This document shows, piece by piece, positions 1 to 8,411 of a stretch of DNA of 64,000 nucleotides. Within the stretch, counting starts at the first letter, position 1; each line of letters starts with the position of its first letter. The notes beneath the pieces were generated by a model. It was not told the origin of the DNA. It saw only the letters and a program-made list of their open reading frames with translations, and made no database searches. Position numbers and translations under genes: made by a program. The stretch comes from Elusimicrobiota bacterium (GTDB taxonomy: Bacteria; Elusimicrobiota; Elusimicrobia; UBA1565; UBA9628), in contig JACRDQ010000014.1 of NCBI GenBank assembly GCA_016218545.1, positions 1-64,000 on the forward strand, in the 5' to 3' direction.

Positions 1-207
1 TGCGTGGCAGCAGTGGTTGGATGCGCTTCCAGTCTTTCGCCGATAGGTCTGTATCCCTCATTGCAGGGGCTCCTCTCGGCGAACGCAGCGAGTCTACAAT
101 AATTCACGCGACCCCGTCTAACAATGGGAGATGACCTCTAATAATGAGCAATAAAATGCATTTAAATGCTCTGTTGCGATGAGAGGCTGGTTCCCAGGGT
201 TCCGGGG

Positions 208-1296
208 TCAGTCCCCGTACTTGCGGGTGCGGAAGCCCTCGCGCTTCAAGAGGAGCTCGCGCTCGGCCAGCCTGAGGTCCGAGGCCACCATCTCTTCTAC
301 GAGCTCGGCAAAGCCCACCTTGGGCTTCCACCCCAACTGCTTGCGCGCCAAAGAGGAGTCGCCGAGCAGGGACTCGACCTCGGTGGGCCTGAAGTACCTG
401 GGGTCTACGGCCACCAGGGTCTTGCCGGTCCTGGCGTGCACGCCCTTCTCAGCCAGGCCCTTGCCTTTCCAGACGAGCGGGATGCCGAGCTCCTTGGCCG
501 CGCCTGCCACGAACTCGCGCACCGAATGCTGGACCCCGGTGGCGATGACGTAGTCGCGGGGCGCTTTCTGCTGGAGCATGAGCCACTGCATCTCCACGAA
601 GTCGCGGGCATGGCCCCAGTCCCGCTTGGCGTCGAGGTTGCCGAGGTAGAGGGTCTCCTGGAGCCCGAGCTTCATGCGGGCCAGGCCCATGGTGATCTTG
701 CGGGTCACGAAGGTCTCGCCGCGCACCGGTGACTCGTGGTTGAACAGGATGCCGTTGCAGGCGTAGATCCCGTAAGCCTCGCGGTAGTTGATGGTGATCC
801 AGTAGGCGTAGATCTTGGCCACGCCGTAGGGCGAGCGGGGCCAGAACTGGGTGGTCTCGTTCTGCGGGCTGCGGCCTGAGTTGCCGAAGAGCTCGGAGGT
901 GGAGGCTTGGTAGAAGCGGGTCTTCTTGGTCAGGCCGAGGATGCGGATGGCTTCCAGGAGCCTCAAGGTGCCCAGGGCGTCGGCATTGGCCGTGTACTCG
1001 GGCTCCTCGAAGCTGACCGCCACGTGGCTTTGGGCCGCGAGGTTGTACACCTCGTCCGGCCGGATCTCCCCCATCAGGCGCTGGAGGGTCGTGGTGTCGG
1101 TCATGTCCCCGTAGTGGAGCTTGAAGCGCGCGCCCTTCTCGTGGGGGTCCTGATAGAGGTGGTCGATGCGGCCGGTGTTGAAGGAGGAGGAGCGGCGCTT
1201 CAAGCCGTGGACCTCGTAGCCCTTCTTGAGGAGCAGTTCCGCGAGGTACGCGCCGTCTTGTCCCGTGACGCCCGTGATGAAGGCTCTCTTGCTCAT
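208..1296 (-). CDS. gmd: GDP-mannose 4,6-dehydratase
   Basis: Converts GDP-D-mannose to GDP-4-keto-6-deoxymannose, the first committed step towards GDP-fucose, GDP-rhamnose or related surface sugars, in the cytoplasm. The 362-residue protein is full length for the family. It has the Rossmann motif TGVTGQDG at residues 8-15, the ASTSELFG strand near 131-138 carrying the catalytic Thr/Glu region, and the YGVAK catalytic Tyr157/Lys161 pair. A GAGGAG Shine-Dalgarno lies about 5 nt before the ATG. It is downstream of an outer-membrane barrel gene on the same strand, separated by a strong hairpin. No GDP-fucose synthase follows: the roughly 200 nt beyond its stop hold no gene I can support. Identification is secure; the final sugar is unknown. 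Confidence 0.96.
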   Translation of the reverse strand: MSKRAFITGVTGQDGAYLAELLLKKGYEVHGLKRRSSSFNTGRIDHLYQDPHEKGARFKLHYGDMTDTTTLQRLMGEIRPDEVYNLAAQSHVAVSFEEPEYTANADALGTLRLLEAIRILGLTKKTRFYQASTSELFGNSGRSPQNETTQFWPRSPYGVAKIYAYWITINYREAYGIYACNGILFNHESPVRGETFVTRKITMGLARMKLGLQETLYLGNLDAKRDWGHARDFVEMQWLMLQQKAPRDYVIATGVQHSVREFVAGAAKELGIPLVWKGKGLAEKGVHARTGKTLVAVDPRYFRPTEVESLLGDSSLARKQLGWKPKVGFAELVEEMVASDLRLAERELLLKREGFRTRKYGD

Positions 1297-1313
1297 TCTG
1301 GTCTCCTCAAGAA

Positions 1314-1346
1314 GAAGGCGCCATGGAGTCGCTCCATGGCGCCTTC
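1314..1346 (-). terminator. Perfect 15-bp hairpin between the barrel gene and gmd
   Basis: Arms GAAGGCGCCATGGAG (1314-1328) and its exact complement (1332-1346) enclose a TCG loop. It lies just after the stop of the outer-membrane barrel gene and before the gmd ribosome binding site. There is no long U tract, so it may be a Rho-assisted terminator or an mRNA-stabilising or processing hairpin rather than a classical intrinsic terminator. Confidence 0.6.
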
Positions 1347-1367
1347 GCCCGGATTCCGGTCACGCCC

Positions 1368-2666
1368 TCAAAAGGCCGCTTTGAGCCCGAAGGACGTGGT
1401 GTTGTCCTTATAGTTGTACTCCCAGGTGAAGATGGAGTGCCGTCTGGTGTGGCGGTAGTCCGCGGACGCGGAGAGCCACTTGGTGAAGGCGTAGTTGAAG
1501 CCCACGCCCCCGGTGTAGGTGTCGTCGCGGCGGCTGGCGGTCATGCCGCCCGCGGCCGGGATGGTCTGGCTGTCCGAGTACTTGTCGATGGTGACCGCGC
1601 CGTCGACCTTGGCCGTGAGCTTGCCGATGTCCTGCGTGACGGCCAGGGCCACGGTGTTGGAGATCGTCCAGCGCACGCCCGTGGAATCCGCCAGGCCGCG
1701 GGTCGCGGAGAGGTCGATCGTGGTCCGCGCTCCGGGCTTGTAGTTGAGGCCCACGCCAGCGGTCCAGTTGGTGGTGGTCGTGGATTCTCCCACGCGGACA
1801 TGGTCGTAGTTGTCGTAGCGGCGGACGGAGAAGCCGGTCTGGAGGCGGCCCTTGAGCTTGGCCGTGAACTCTCCCTCCGCTCCGAAGTCAGCGAGCCAAT
1901 CCTTGTGGTTGGCTCCTTGCCTGCCCGCGGAGTAGTGGGTGATGCCGCGGTGCAGGGAGCCGAAGACCCTGGTCTTGGGGAGGACCTTGTACCCGGTCTT
2001 GAACCCGTAGCTTTGCGCCGAGCTGTCGAGGATGGCGGCCAGGTCCGGCCTGCGGTACTTGGTGCGGGTGTCTGCCGCGTCGGCGCCGAAGAAGAACTTC
2101 TCGCCCAGCGCGTATTCGAGGTAGGCCCCGGCCGTGTTGCCCCAGCGGTCCTGGCGGGAGGCGAGCTCGCCTCCGATGGTGGCGTTGCCCGCGACCGAGG
2201 CCTGGTTGTTGGGGTTGTAGGCCGCGTCCTGGGTCTTGACGTAGTTGTCCCAGAGCCTGGCGTTGAGGACGGCCCCGGAGAAGAGGTACTCGAACTTCGC
2301 GGTCTGATGCACCGCGTTGTTGGCGCGGGCCTGCTTGTCATAGGAGTCGAAGCGCGCGCCATAGCCTGCCGAGACCTTGTGCGTCTCGCCGATGGGGAGC
2401 ATGACGTCGAGGCCCACGTCGTTGCTCATGTACCAGGAGCCGCGCTTGCCTCCGGAGCAAGCATTGGCATTGCCGGCAAGGCAGCCCACGCGCGTGCCGT
2501 CCGCTTGGTCGGGGGACACGCGGTAGATGTTGTCGTCGTAGGTCGCTTTGGCTTGGTAGCGGGGATGCAGTTCCATGATGCCCAGCTTCAGGTTGGGCTG
2601 CCACTCTGCTGCTGCGGGCGCGACCGCCAGGGTCAGGGTTGCGACGATGATGGTCCTCAGGGACAT
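1368..2666 (-). CDS. Outer-membrane beta-barrel protein (BBP2-like)
   Basis: 432 residues. It starts with a clear signal peptide (hydrophobic stretch to about residue 20, AAA/E cleavage region). The rest is made of alternating hydrophobic and polar strands and ends in a terminal aromatic (GLKAAF), as expected for a BAM-assembled barrel. Phrases such as ATYDDNIYR and GVGFNYAFTKWLSASADY resemble the putative beta-barrel porin 2 family often found with exopolysaccharide loci. A Cys pair near residues 62-70 (GCLAGNANAC) could form a loop disulfide. It is driven by a near-consensus promoter at 2729-2758 and sits beside sugar-nucleotide genes, so a role in polysaccharide passage is possible but unproven. 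Confidence 0.75.
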   Translation of the reverse strand: MSLRTIIVATLTLAVAPAAAEWQPNLKLGIMELHPRYQAKATYDDNIYRVSPDQADGTRVGCLAGNANACSGGKRGSWYMSNDVGLDVMLPIGETHKVSAGYGARFDSYDKQARANNAVHQTAKFEYLFSGAVLNARLWDNYVKTQDAAYNPNNQASVAGNATIGGELASRQDRWGNTAGAYLEYALGEKFFFGADAADTRTKYRRPDLAAILDSSAQSYGFKTGYKVLPKTRVFGSLHRGITHYSAGRQGANHKDWLADFGAEGEFTAKLKGRLQTGFSVRRYDNYDHVRVGESTTTTNWTAGVGLNYKPGARTTIDLSATRGLADSTGVRWTISNTVALAVTQDIGKLTAKVDGAVTIDKYSDSQTIPAAGGMTASRRDDTYTGGVGFNYAFTKWLSASADYRHTRRHSIFTWEYNYKDNTTSFGLKAAF

Positions 2667-2728
2667 TCTCGGCTCCTTTGCGCGTGTATCGCCGGTCCTC
2701 CGCTTCCGCGGACCACCGAGCGCCGCTG

Positions 2729-2758
2729 ATTATATTCATTGGATCGGGCGCGTGTCAA
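2729..2758 (-). promoter_or_regulatory. Sigma70-type promoter for the outer-membrane barrel gene
   Basis: On the minus strand a perfect TTGACA (-35, 2753-2758) is separated by 18 bp from a perfect TATAAT (-10, 2729-2734). Transcription would start near 2722 and give a leader of about 55 nt before the barrel ATG at 2666. It is one of the best consensus promoters in the window. Confidence 0.85.
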
Positions 2759-2792
2759 TCCGTGGTTTCTGCAAGCGTGCCTGAGGAATTCG

Positions 2793-2798
2793 TATAAT
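2793..2798 (+). promoter_or_regulatory. -10 element for the RmlD-like reductase gene
   Basis: TATAAT lies 15 nt before the ATG at 2814, predicting a 5' leader of fewer than 10 nt. No convincing -35 hexamer is visible. This placement is the reason for preferring the internal ATG at 2814 over the upstream in-frame ATG at 2739. Confidence 0.6.
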
Positions 2799-2813
2799 GC
2801 GGTCCACTTGAGC

Positions 2814-3794
2814 ATGATCTCCCCCCTTCGCGCGCTGGTCATCGGAGCGACCGGACTCATCGGCAACGCGCTCGTGCGCGCCTGGGAGAGACGCGGGGCG
2901 GAGGTGGTGGGCTGCGACCACCGGTGCCTGCCGAGCGGGCCCTTCATCCCCCTGGACTTCACCCAGGACGGCAGGCTGGCCGCGATCCTTAAGGAAGTCC
3001 GGCCCGCTGTCGTGGCGGTCCCGGCCGCCAACCCGCACGTGGATTTCTGCGAGGCCCACCCCGAGCAGACCCGGAAGGTCAATGTCGAGGCCCCGGCCAT
3101 GGCAGCCAGGCTCTGCTCCGAGGCGCGGGCCTGCATGGTCTTCTATTCCTCCGACTACGTGTTCGACGGCGGGCAGCCGAGCTACGGCGAGGACGACCCG
3201 GTCTCCCCGGTCAACGAGTACGGCAGGCAGAAGGCGGAGGCTGAGCGGGCGGTGCTGGCGGCCGGCAAGCACCTGGTCATCCGCAGTTCCGGCGTGTACG
3301 GCTGGCAGTGGGTGCCCAAGAACTTCGTCCTGCAGGTGCTTCGGGCCCTTTCCAGCGGCGAGCGGCTCAGGGTGGCCCATGATATAAGGTATAACCCGAC
3401 CTCGGCCGAGAACCTCGCTGAGGTGACGGCTGAGCTCTGCTCCCGCGGAGCCTCGGGGATCTTCAACGTGGTGGGCGTGGACCGCCTGGCCCGCGCGGAG
3501 TTCGCCAGGCGGGTCGCCAGGGTCTTCGGTTTGGCCGAGTCTTTGATCGAGGCGGTGCCGTCTGCCGAGCTGTCCGCCCTCTCCGGGATAGGAGGACTTC
3601 CACCCTCCGGTGGCCCGGCGCCCTTGCGCCAGGCGCAGCGGCCCAAGGAGTCCTCCCTGCGCACGGACAAGGCGCGCGCCCTGCTCCGCCTGCCGCTCTG
3701 GGGCGCGGTCGAGGGCCTTTCGGACATGCTCCGGCGCAGGGCCGCGTGGGAAGAATACGCGCGCTTGAGCCTTCCAACGCCGGGTTCTTTTTAG
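2814..3794 (+). CDS. NAD(P)-dependent sugar reductase/epimerase, RmlD-like SDR
   Basis: About 326 residues of the extended SDR superfamily, closest in feel to dTDP-4-dehydrorhamnose reductases. It has the nucleotide-binding GATGLIG near the N-terminus, YSSDYVFDG with the catalytic Ser/Asp region, YGRQK carrying the Tyr/Lys pair, and an RSSGVYGW segment typical of RmlD. I chose the ATG at 2814 because a TATAAT lies just upstream; the longer in-frame ATG at 2739 precedes that promoter. Near the C-terminus a Gly/Pro-rich stretch (GGLPPSGGPAPLRQAQ) unlike the fold is encoded by a multi-hairpin repeat (see 3591-3656). Substrate unknown; probably acts with gmd on surface sugars. Confidence 0.85.
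   Translation: MISPLRALVIGATGLIGNALVRAWERRGAEVVGCDHRCLPSGPFIPLDFTQDGRLAAILKEVRPAVVAVPAANPHVDFCEAHPEQTRKVNVEAPAMAARLCSEARACMVFYSSDYVFDGGQPSYGEDDPVSPVNEYGRQKAEAERAVLAAGKHLVIRSSGVYGWQWVPKNFVLQVLRALSSGERLRVAHDIRYNPTSAENLAEVTAELCSRGASGIFNVVGVDRLARAEFARRVARVFGLAESLIEAVPSAELSALSGIGGLPPSGGPAPLRQAQRPKESSLRTDKARALLRLPLWGAVEGLSDMLRRRAAWEEYARLSLPTPGSF
3591..3656. repeat. Palindromic repeat element inserted in frame in a coding sequence
   Basis: GGAGGACT (3591-3598) and its complement AGTCCTCC (3649-3656) bracket two inner hairpins: CCACC/GGTGG (3600-3604, 3609-3613) and TGCGCC/GGCGCA (3625-3630, 3632-3637). The element keeps the reading frame of the RmlD-like gene. Its right end shares the 14-mer CAAGGAGTCCTCCC with the hairpin at 48313-48326. 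It looks like a REP-type palindromic element. Confidence 0.6.
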
Positions 3795-3800
3795 TATAAT
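3795..3800 (+). promoter_or_regulatory. -10 element of the rpsB-tsf operon
   Basis: TATAAT begins immediately after the stop codon of the RmlD-like gene, 66 nt before the rpsB start. The -35 region is weak (TTCCAA at 3772-3777 with a 17-bp spacer). The leader of about 60 nt could bind ribosomal protein S2 for feedback control, but I see no specific structure that proves this. Confidence 0.6.
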
Positions 3801-3865
3801 CATTTTTCGCCGCATACCGATTCCCCGTTTTCGGACGCCGGGATATCCTAAAGGAGGAGACGCGC

Positions 3866-4711
3866 TTGGTGAACGTATCAATGAAAGCGATGCTCGAGGC
3901 AGGGGTGCACTTCGGGCATCAGACCCGCCGATGGAACCCCAAGATGGGACGCTACATCTTCGGGAAGAGGAACAGCATCCACATCATCGACCTGCAGAAG
4001 ACCGTCAAGGAGATCAAGAAGGTCTATCAGTTCGTCCGGGACTCCGCCGCCGGAGGCCTGACCTTCCTTTTCGTCGGCACCAAGAAGCAGGCGCAGGACA
4101 TCGTCAAGACCGAGGCAGCCCGCTGCGGCGAGGCCTGCGTGACCGAGAAGTGGCTCGGCGGGACCTTGACGAACTTCGTGACCCTCCGGCAGTCCGTCAA
4201 GCGCCTCGAGGAGCTCGAGAAGTGGGAGAACGACGGGATCTTCAATGTCCTCTCCAAGAAGGAGGTCTCGCGCCTCGTCAAGGAGAAGGCCCGGCTCACC
4301 CGGGTCCTCACCGGGATCCGCGCGCTCACCCGGCCGCCGGACGTGATGTTCGTGGTCGACCCCGTGGAGGAGGACCTGGCCGTCGCCGAGGCGCGGCGCG
4401 CCAGGATCCCCATCGTGGCGGTCTGCGACACGGACTGCGACCCTGACCTCATCGACCACCCGATCCCGGGCAACGACGACGCGGCCCGGTCCATCAAGCT
4501 GTTCTGCTCGATCATCGCCGACGCGGTGCTCGAGGGCAAGGCCGCGCTCGAGGCTTCCCGCCAGCCCCAGGGAGAGGTTCCCGTCGAGGGCGTCGAAGGC
4601 GGCGAGGTCCCGGCGGAAGGGCAGTGGGACGAGACCGCGGCTCCGGCCGAGGGCGAGGTCCCTGCGGAGGGGGCGCTCGACGCGGCCCCTGCCGAGACGA
4701 CCGAAGCCTGA
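3866..4711 (+). CDS. rpsB: 30S ribosomal protein S2
   Basis: Core protein of the small ribosomal subunit. The N-terminus [20 protein letters not shown] is a textbook S2 start, and PDVMFVVDP plus [15 protein letters not shown] are also characteristic. The 281-residue length exceeds the usual 225-260 because of an acidic C-terminal tail with imperfect GEVPAEG repeats from about residue 232. A strong AAGGAGGA Shine-Dalgarno (3851-3858) serves either the TTG at 3866 or the GTG at 3869; the choice changes one residue. It is followed after 15 nt by tsf, the classic pairing. Confidence 0.98.
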   Translation: MVNVSMKAMLEAGVHFGHQTRRWNPKMGRYIFGKRNSIHIIDLQKTVKEIKKVYQFVRDSAAGGLTFLFVGTKKQAQDIVKTEAARCGEACVTEKWLGGTLTNFVTLRQSVKRLEELEKWENDGIFNVLSKKEVSRLVKEKARLTRVLTGIRALTRPPDVMFVVDPVEEDLAVAEARRARIPIVAVCDTDCDPDLIDHPIPGNDDAARSIKLFCSIIADAVLEGKAALEASRQPQGEVPVEGVEGGEVPAEGQWDETAAPAEGEVPAEGALDAAPAETTEA

Positions 4712-4726
4712 ACTCCTAAGGATTCA

Positions 4727-5560
4727 ATGGACATGATCAAACTCATCTCGGAGCTGCGCATCAAGACCGGTGCCGGCATGATGGATTGCAAGAAGGCCCT
4801 GGACGCCTGCAGCGGCAACCTCGAGGAGGCCGTGGTCTGGCTGCGCAAGAAGGGCCTGGCCGACGCCGCCAAGCGGGCGGCCCGCGCGACCAAGGAAGGG
4901 CGCATCGCCTTCGAGAGAGACGGCAAGGCGGGGGCCCTCGTGGAGCTCAACTGCGAGACGGACTTCGTGGCCAAGACCCCCGAGTTCGCGGAGCTCGCCA
5001 AGACCCTGGCTGCCAAGGCCGCCAAGGGCGAGGTGACCTGCGGCGGGTGCGCTGCGCCGTTCATCGAGCCCCTCCAGGCCAAGCTCAAGGAGAACATGGG
5101 CCTGCGGCGCTGCGAGCGCTTCGTGCCCAAGGGCCCGGCGCTCGTGGCCGGCTACATCCACCACGACGCCAAGAAGGGCGCCATGATCGAGATCGCGGCC
5201 CCCTCCGACGCGGCCGCCTCCTCCGAGGCGGTCGCGACCCTGGCCAACGAGCTGCTCCTGCAGGTCGTTGGCTCCGGGGCCAAGTACCTCGACCGCGCCT
5301 CCGTCCCGCAGGCCGACGTGGACCGCGAGCGCGAGATCCACGCCGAGGTGGTGCGCAAGGAGGGCAAGCCCGAGGCCGCGATCCCCAAGATCGTGGAGGG
5401 CAAGCTCAACAAGCTCTTCTTCCAGGCCAACTGCCTGCTGGATCAGGTGACCCTCAAGGACAACAAGGTGTCCGTGGCCGGCCTCGTCAAGGAAGCGTCC
5501 GCCAAGGCGGGCGGCGAGGTGAAGGTCCTACGGTTCTCCCGCTACACTCTCGGCGAGTGA
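4727..5560 (+). CDS. tsf: Translation elongation factor Ts
   Basis: Nucleotide-exchange factor for EF-Tu. The 277-residue protein begins with the UBA-like domain ([16 protein letters not shown]) and carries the signature [13 protein letters not shown] around residues 72-84 that contacts EF-Tu. The C-terminus retains LDQVTLKD and a final basic strand. An AAGGA Shine-Dalgarno precedes the ATG by 4 nt. The stop codon overlaps the GTG start of pyrH, so the two are translationally coupled. Confidence 0.98.
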   Translation: MDMIKLISELRIKTGAGMMDCKKALDACSGNLEEAVVWLRKKGLADAAKRAARATKEGRIAFERDGKAGALVELNCETDFVAKTPEFAELAKTLAAKAAKGEVTCGGCAAPFIEPLQAKLKENMGLRRCERFVPKGPALVAGYIHHDAKKGAMIEIAAPSDAAASSEAVATLANELLLQVVGSGAKYLDRASVPQADVDREREIHAEVVRKEGKPEAAIPKIVEGKLNKLFFQANCLLDQVTLKDNKVSVAGLVKEASAKAGGEVKVLRFSRYTLGE

Positions 5561-6273
5561 GGCCCAAAAGGTATTCGCGGGTCGTCCTGAAGCTCTCCGG
5601 CGAATCCCTCTGCCGGGAGACGGGCCGCGGCATCGACCCGGCGTCCCTCACCGCGATCGCCGGCGAGATCAAGGCGGCCCAGGCCACGGGCGCGCAGGTC
5701 GCGGTCGTGGTCGGCGCGGGCAACATCTGGCGCGGGGCCGCGGACCGGGGATCCGCCATCGGCCGCGTCACGGCCGACAACATGGGCATGCTGGCCACCA
5801 TCATCAACGCCCTGGCCCTGCAGGCCGCCCTCGAGCACATGGGCGCGGCCACCCGGGTGCAGACGGCCATCGAGATCCCCAAGGTCGCCGAGCCCTACAT
5901 CCGGCGGCGCGCCATCCGGCATCTGGAGAAGGGGCGCATCGTGATCTTCGCGGGCGGCACCGGCAACCCCTACTTCACGACCGACACGGCCGCGGCCCTG
6001 CGCGCCGTGGAGATCGAGGCCGACGCCCTGCTCAAAGCGACCAAGGTCGACGGCGTCTACTCCGCGGACCCGGTCCTCGACAAGAACGCCCGCAAGTTCA
6101 CGCGCCTGCGCTTCATGGACGCGGTCCGGGACCGCCTCAAGGTCATGGACGTCACCGCCCTGACCCTGTGCATGGAGAACCACCTTCCCATCCTGGTCTT
6201 CAACCTGAAGGTCAAGGGCAACATCGCCCGGGCCGTCAAAGGCCACAACGTCGGAACCGTCATCACGGAGTGA
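5557..6273 (+). CDS. pyrH: UMP kinase
   Basis: Phosphorylates UMP to UDP in pyrimidine nucleotide synthesis. The 238-residue amino-acid-kinase fold shows [10 protein letters not shown] at the N-terminus, [11 protein letters not shown] (phosphate-binding loop), [16 protein letters not shown], and the [20 protein letters not shown] substrate/ATP segment. The GTG start at 5557 overlaps the tsf stop. The same frame stays open upstream through tsf, which would give a false longer ORF; homology begins only at the GTG. It lies 4 nt before frr. Confidence 0.96.
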   Translation: MRPKRYSRVVLKLSGESLCRETGRGIDPASLTAIAGEIKAAQATGAQVAVVVGAGNIWRGAADRGSAIGRVTADNMGMLATIINALALQAALEHMGAATRVQTAIEIPKVAEPYIRRRAIRHLEKGRIVIFAGGTGNPYFTTDTAAALRAVEIEADALLKATKVDGVYSADPVLDKNARKFTRLRFMDAVRDRLKVMDVTALTLCMENHLPILVFNLKVKGNIARAVKGHNVGTVITE

Positions 6274-6277
6274 AGAA

Positions 6278-6841
6278 ATGAGCAACATCGACCCCATCGT
6301 GTCCCAGCTGGAAGCCAAGATGAAGGACCGCATCGCCAAGCTCAACTCCGAGTACGGCGCCATGCGCACCGGGCGCGCCTCGCCGCAGATCGTCGAGGGC
6401 GTCAAGGTCGAGGCCTACGGCCAGCTCGTGCCGCTCAAGCAGGTCGCGGCCGTGGCGGTGCCCGAGGCGCGGACCATCGAGGTCCGGCCCTGGGACCCGT
6501 CCGTCATCGGCGACATCGAGAAGGCCCTCCAGAAGGCGGACCTGGGCGCCATGCCCAAGAACGACGGCAAGGTGGTGCGGGTGAACCTCCCCCCCATGAC
6601 CGAGGAGCGCCGCAAGGACCTCGTCAAGGTCATGAAGCGCATCGGCGAGGAATACCGCGTCGCCCTGCGCGCCGACCGGCACGAGGCCATCGAGCGGGCC
6701 AAGAAGGCCGAGAAGTCCAAGGAGCTCACCCAGGACGAGCTGCGCACGGCCGAGGCCAAGATCCAGAAGGTCACGGACCAGTACATCGCCCTGGTGGACA
6801 AGGAGATGGCGGCCAAAGAGAAGGAGCTGGTCACGGTTTGA
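6278..6841 (+). CDS. frr: Ribosome recycling factor
   Basis: With EF-G, splits post-termination ribosomes. 187 residues, typical length. It carries the family's N-terminal helix followed by RTGRASPQIVEGVKVEAYG, LPPMTEERRKDLVK and RADRHEAIERAKK. A GGAG Shine-Dalgarno lies within the end of pyrH. Its TGA overlaps the TTG start proposed for uppS. Confidence 0.98.
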   Translation: MSNIDPIVSQLEAKMKDRIAKLNSEYGAMRTGRASPQIVEGVKVEAYGQLVPLKQVAAVAVPEARTIEVRPWDPSVIGDIEKALQKADLGAMPKNDGKVVRVNLPPMTEERRKDLVKVMKRIGEEYRVALRADRHEAIERAKKAEKSKELTQDELRTAEAKIQKVTDQYIALVDKEMAAKEKELVTV

Positions 6842-7596
6842 CCTCGGACCCTTCGGCCACCGCGTCCTCGCGCCGGACCGCGCCATCCGGCGACGGGGAA
6901 CGCTCGTCCTCCGGCGGCTCCATGCCGCGGCACGTGGCCATCATCATGGACGGCAACGGCCGCTGGGCCCAGGCCCAGGGCCTGCCGCGCGTGGCCGGGC
7001 ACAAGGCCGGCGTGGACTCGGTGCGCGCCATCACGCGCGACGCGGCCGAGATCGGCGTCAAGTACCTGACCCTCTACGCGTTCTCGACGGAGAACTGGCT
7101 GCGCCCCCGCAGCGAGGTCACCCAGCTCTGGAGCATCATGGCGCGGGCGCTCCACATGGAGACGAGCCGCCTCCACAAGAACAACGTGCGCCTGCGCGCG
7201 CTGGGCCGCCTCGACGGCCTGCCGTCCCCGGTGCGCGCCGAGCTCCAGCGCTCGGTAGAGAAGCTCAAGGACAACACGGGCCTCAACCTCAACCTCGCCC
7301 TGAACTACGGCTCCCGCCAGGAGATCGTCGACGCCGTCACCTCCTTGCTGGCTTCGGGCGCCAAGGAAGTGACCGAGGAGACCATCTCGAGCCGCCTCTA
7401 CACCGCGGGCTTGCCCGATCCTGACCTCGTGATCCGGACCTCGGGGGAACTGAGGCTCTCGAACTTCCTGCTGTGGCAGTCCGCCTACGCCGAGATCTAC
7501 GTCACGCCCGTGTTCTGGCCGGATTTCCGGCGGACCCACCTCGAGGCCGCGCTGACCGAGTTCGCCCGGCGGCGCAGGAGGTTCGGCGGCCTCTAG
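6838..7596 (+). CDS. uppS: Undecaprenyl diphosphate synthase (cis-prenyltransferase)
   Basis: Makes the C55 lipid carrier for peptidoglycan and polysaccharide from isoprenyl diphosphates. It has the cis-prenyltransferase signature HVAIIMDGNGRWA with catalytic Asp38, LTLYAFSTENW, and the C-terminal PDPDLVIRTSGELRLSNFLLWQ box. The start is uncertain: TTG 6838 overlaps the frr stop and gives 252 residues with a 28-residue Ser/Gly-rich leader, while the ATG at 6922 would begin directly at the conserved domain. It belongs to the frr-uppS-cdsA-rseP envelope block. Confidence 0.95.
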   Translation: MTSDPSATASSRRTAPSGDGERSSSGGSMPRHVAIIMDGNGRWAQAQGLPRVAGHKAGVDSVRAITRDAAEIGVKYLTLYAFSTENWLRPRSEVTQLWSIMARALHMETSRLHKNNVRLRALGRLDGLPSPVRAELQRSVEKLKDNTGLNLNLALNYGSRQEIVDAVTSLLASGAKEVTEETISSRLYTAGLPDPDLVIRTSGELRLSNFLLWQSAYAEIYVTPVFWPDFRRTHLEAALTEFARRRRRFGGL

Positions 7597-7625
7597 CCGC
7601 GCGAGCCCCGCCTCCGCCCAGGAAC

Positions 7626-8411
7626 ATGCTCCTGCCACGCGTCCTCACCGGCATCGTCGGCATCCCCCTGCTCCTCCTGCTCATCCATTGGGGAGGGATG
7701 GCTTTCGCGCTGTTTACGGCCGGCATCGCGGCCCTGGCCCTCTACGAGTACGGCATGATCCTGGGCCTGGGCGGCCTGCGGACCCAGCGCTGGGGCGCCG
7801 TGGTCTGGGGCGCGGCCCTGGCCCTCGGCGTGGCCTTCGACGGGCCGGTGCCGCTCCTGCTGACCGCGGCCGTGGCCGCCATGGTGGGCCGGGAGATGTT
7901 CCGCTCCCAGCGCTCGCTGGAGGGCTTGGCCCTCTCCCTGTTCGGCGTGGTCTTCCTGGGACTGACCTTGGCGCACCTCCCCCTCATCCGGGACCTCCGT
8001 CCCGACGGCGAGAAGCTCACCTTCGCCCTCTTCGCGGCGGTCTGGGTCATGGACACCGCGGCCTACGCCGTGGGCAAGACCCTGGGCTCGCGCAAGCTCG
8101 CCGAGACCTTGAGCCCCAAGAAGACCTGGGAGGGCGCCGCGGCGGGGTTCGCGGCGAGCGTGCTCGTGGTCCTGCTCTTCAGGGCCGCCCTCTTCCCGTC
8201 CGGGATGTCGGCGGCCGGGGCCTTGGGCCTGGGCGCGGTCATCGGCGTGTGCGGGCAGCTCTCGGACCTGGCGGAGTCCATGGTCAAGCGCGCCGTGGGC
8301 GCCAAGGACTCGGGCGCGCTCCTGCCGGGGCACGGCGGGATCATGGACCGGTTCGATTCTTTCATCCTCGCCGCCCCCGCGGTTTACTATTATATGGTGT
8401 TCTTCTCATGA
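7626..8411 (+). CDS. cdsA: Phosphatidate cytidylyltransferase
   Basis: Makes CDP-diacylglycerol, the precursor of phospholipids, at the inner membrane. The 261-residue protein has about seven hydrophobic segments and the C-terminal CdsA signature (SMVKRAVGAKDSGALLPGHG followed by GIMDRFDS). The ATG at 7626 was chosen because family similarity starts there (MLLPRVLTGIVGIPLLLL); the frame stays open further upstream inside uppS. Its TGA overlaps the rseP ATG. dxr, often found between cdsA and rseP in other bacteria, is absent here. Confidence 0.95.
   Translation: MLLPRVLTGIVGIPLLLLLIHWGGMAFALFTAGIAALALYEYGMILGLGGLRTQRWGAVVWGAALALGVAFDGPVPLLLTAAVAAMVGREMFRSQRSLEGLALSLFGVVFLGLTLAHLPLIRDLRPDGEKLTFALFAAVWVMDTAAYAVGKTLGSRKLAETLSPKKTWEGAAAGFAASVLVVLLFRAALFPSGMSAAGALGLGAVIGVCGQLSDLAESMVKRAVGAKDSGALLPGHGGIMDRFDSFILAAPAVYYYMVFFS

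Noticed and set aside
104..331. 75-residue minus-strand open frame at the window start
   Set aside because: It overlaps the gmd C-terminus, has no recognisable motif, and its composition is Arg/Gly/Leu-rich as in other shadow frames. I see nothing supportable in 1-207.
4786..6273. Apparent 495-residue fusion protein ending in UMP kinase
   Set aside because: The first 257 codons are a shifted reading of tsf and give Arg/Gly-rich nonsense. The real pyrH begins at GTG 5557.
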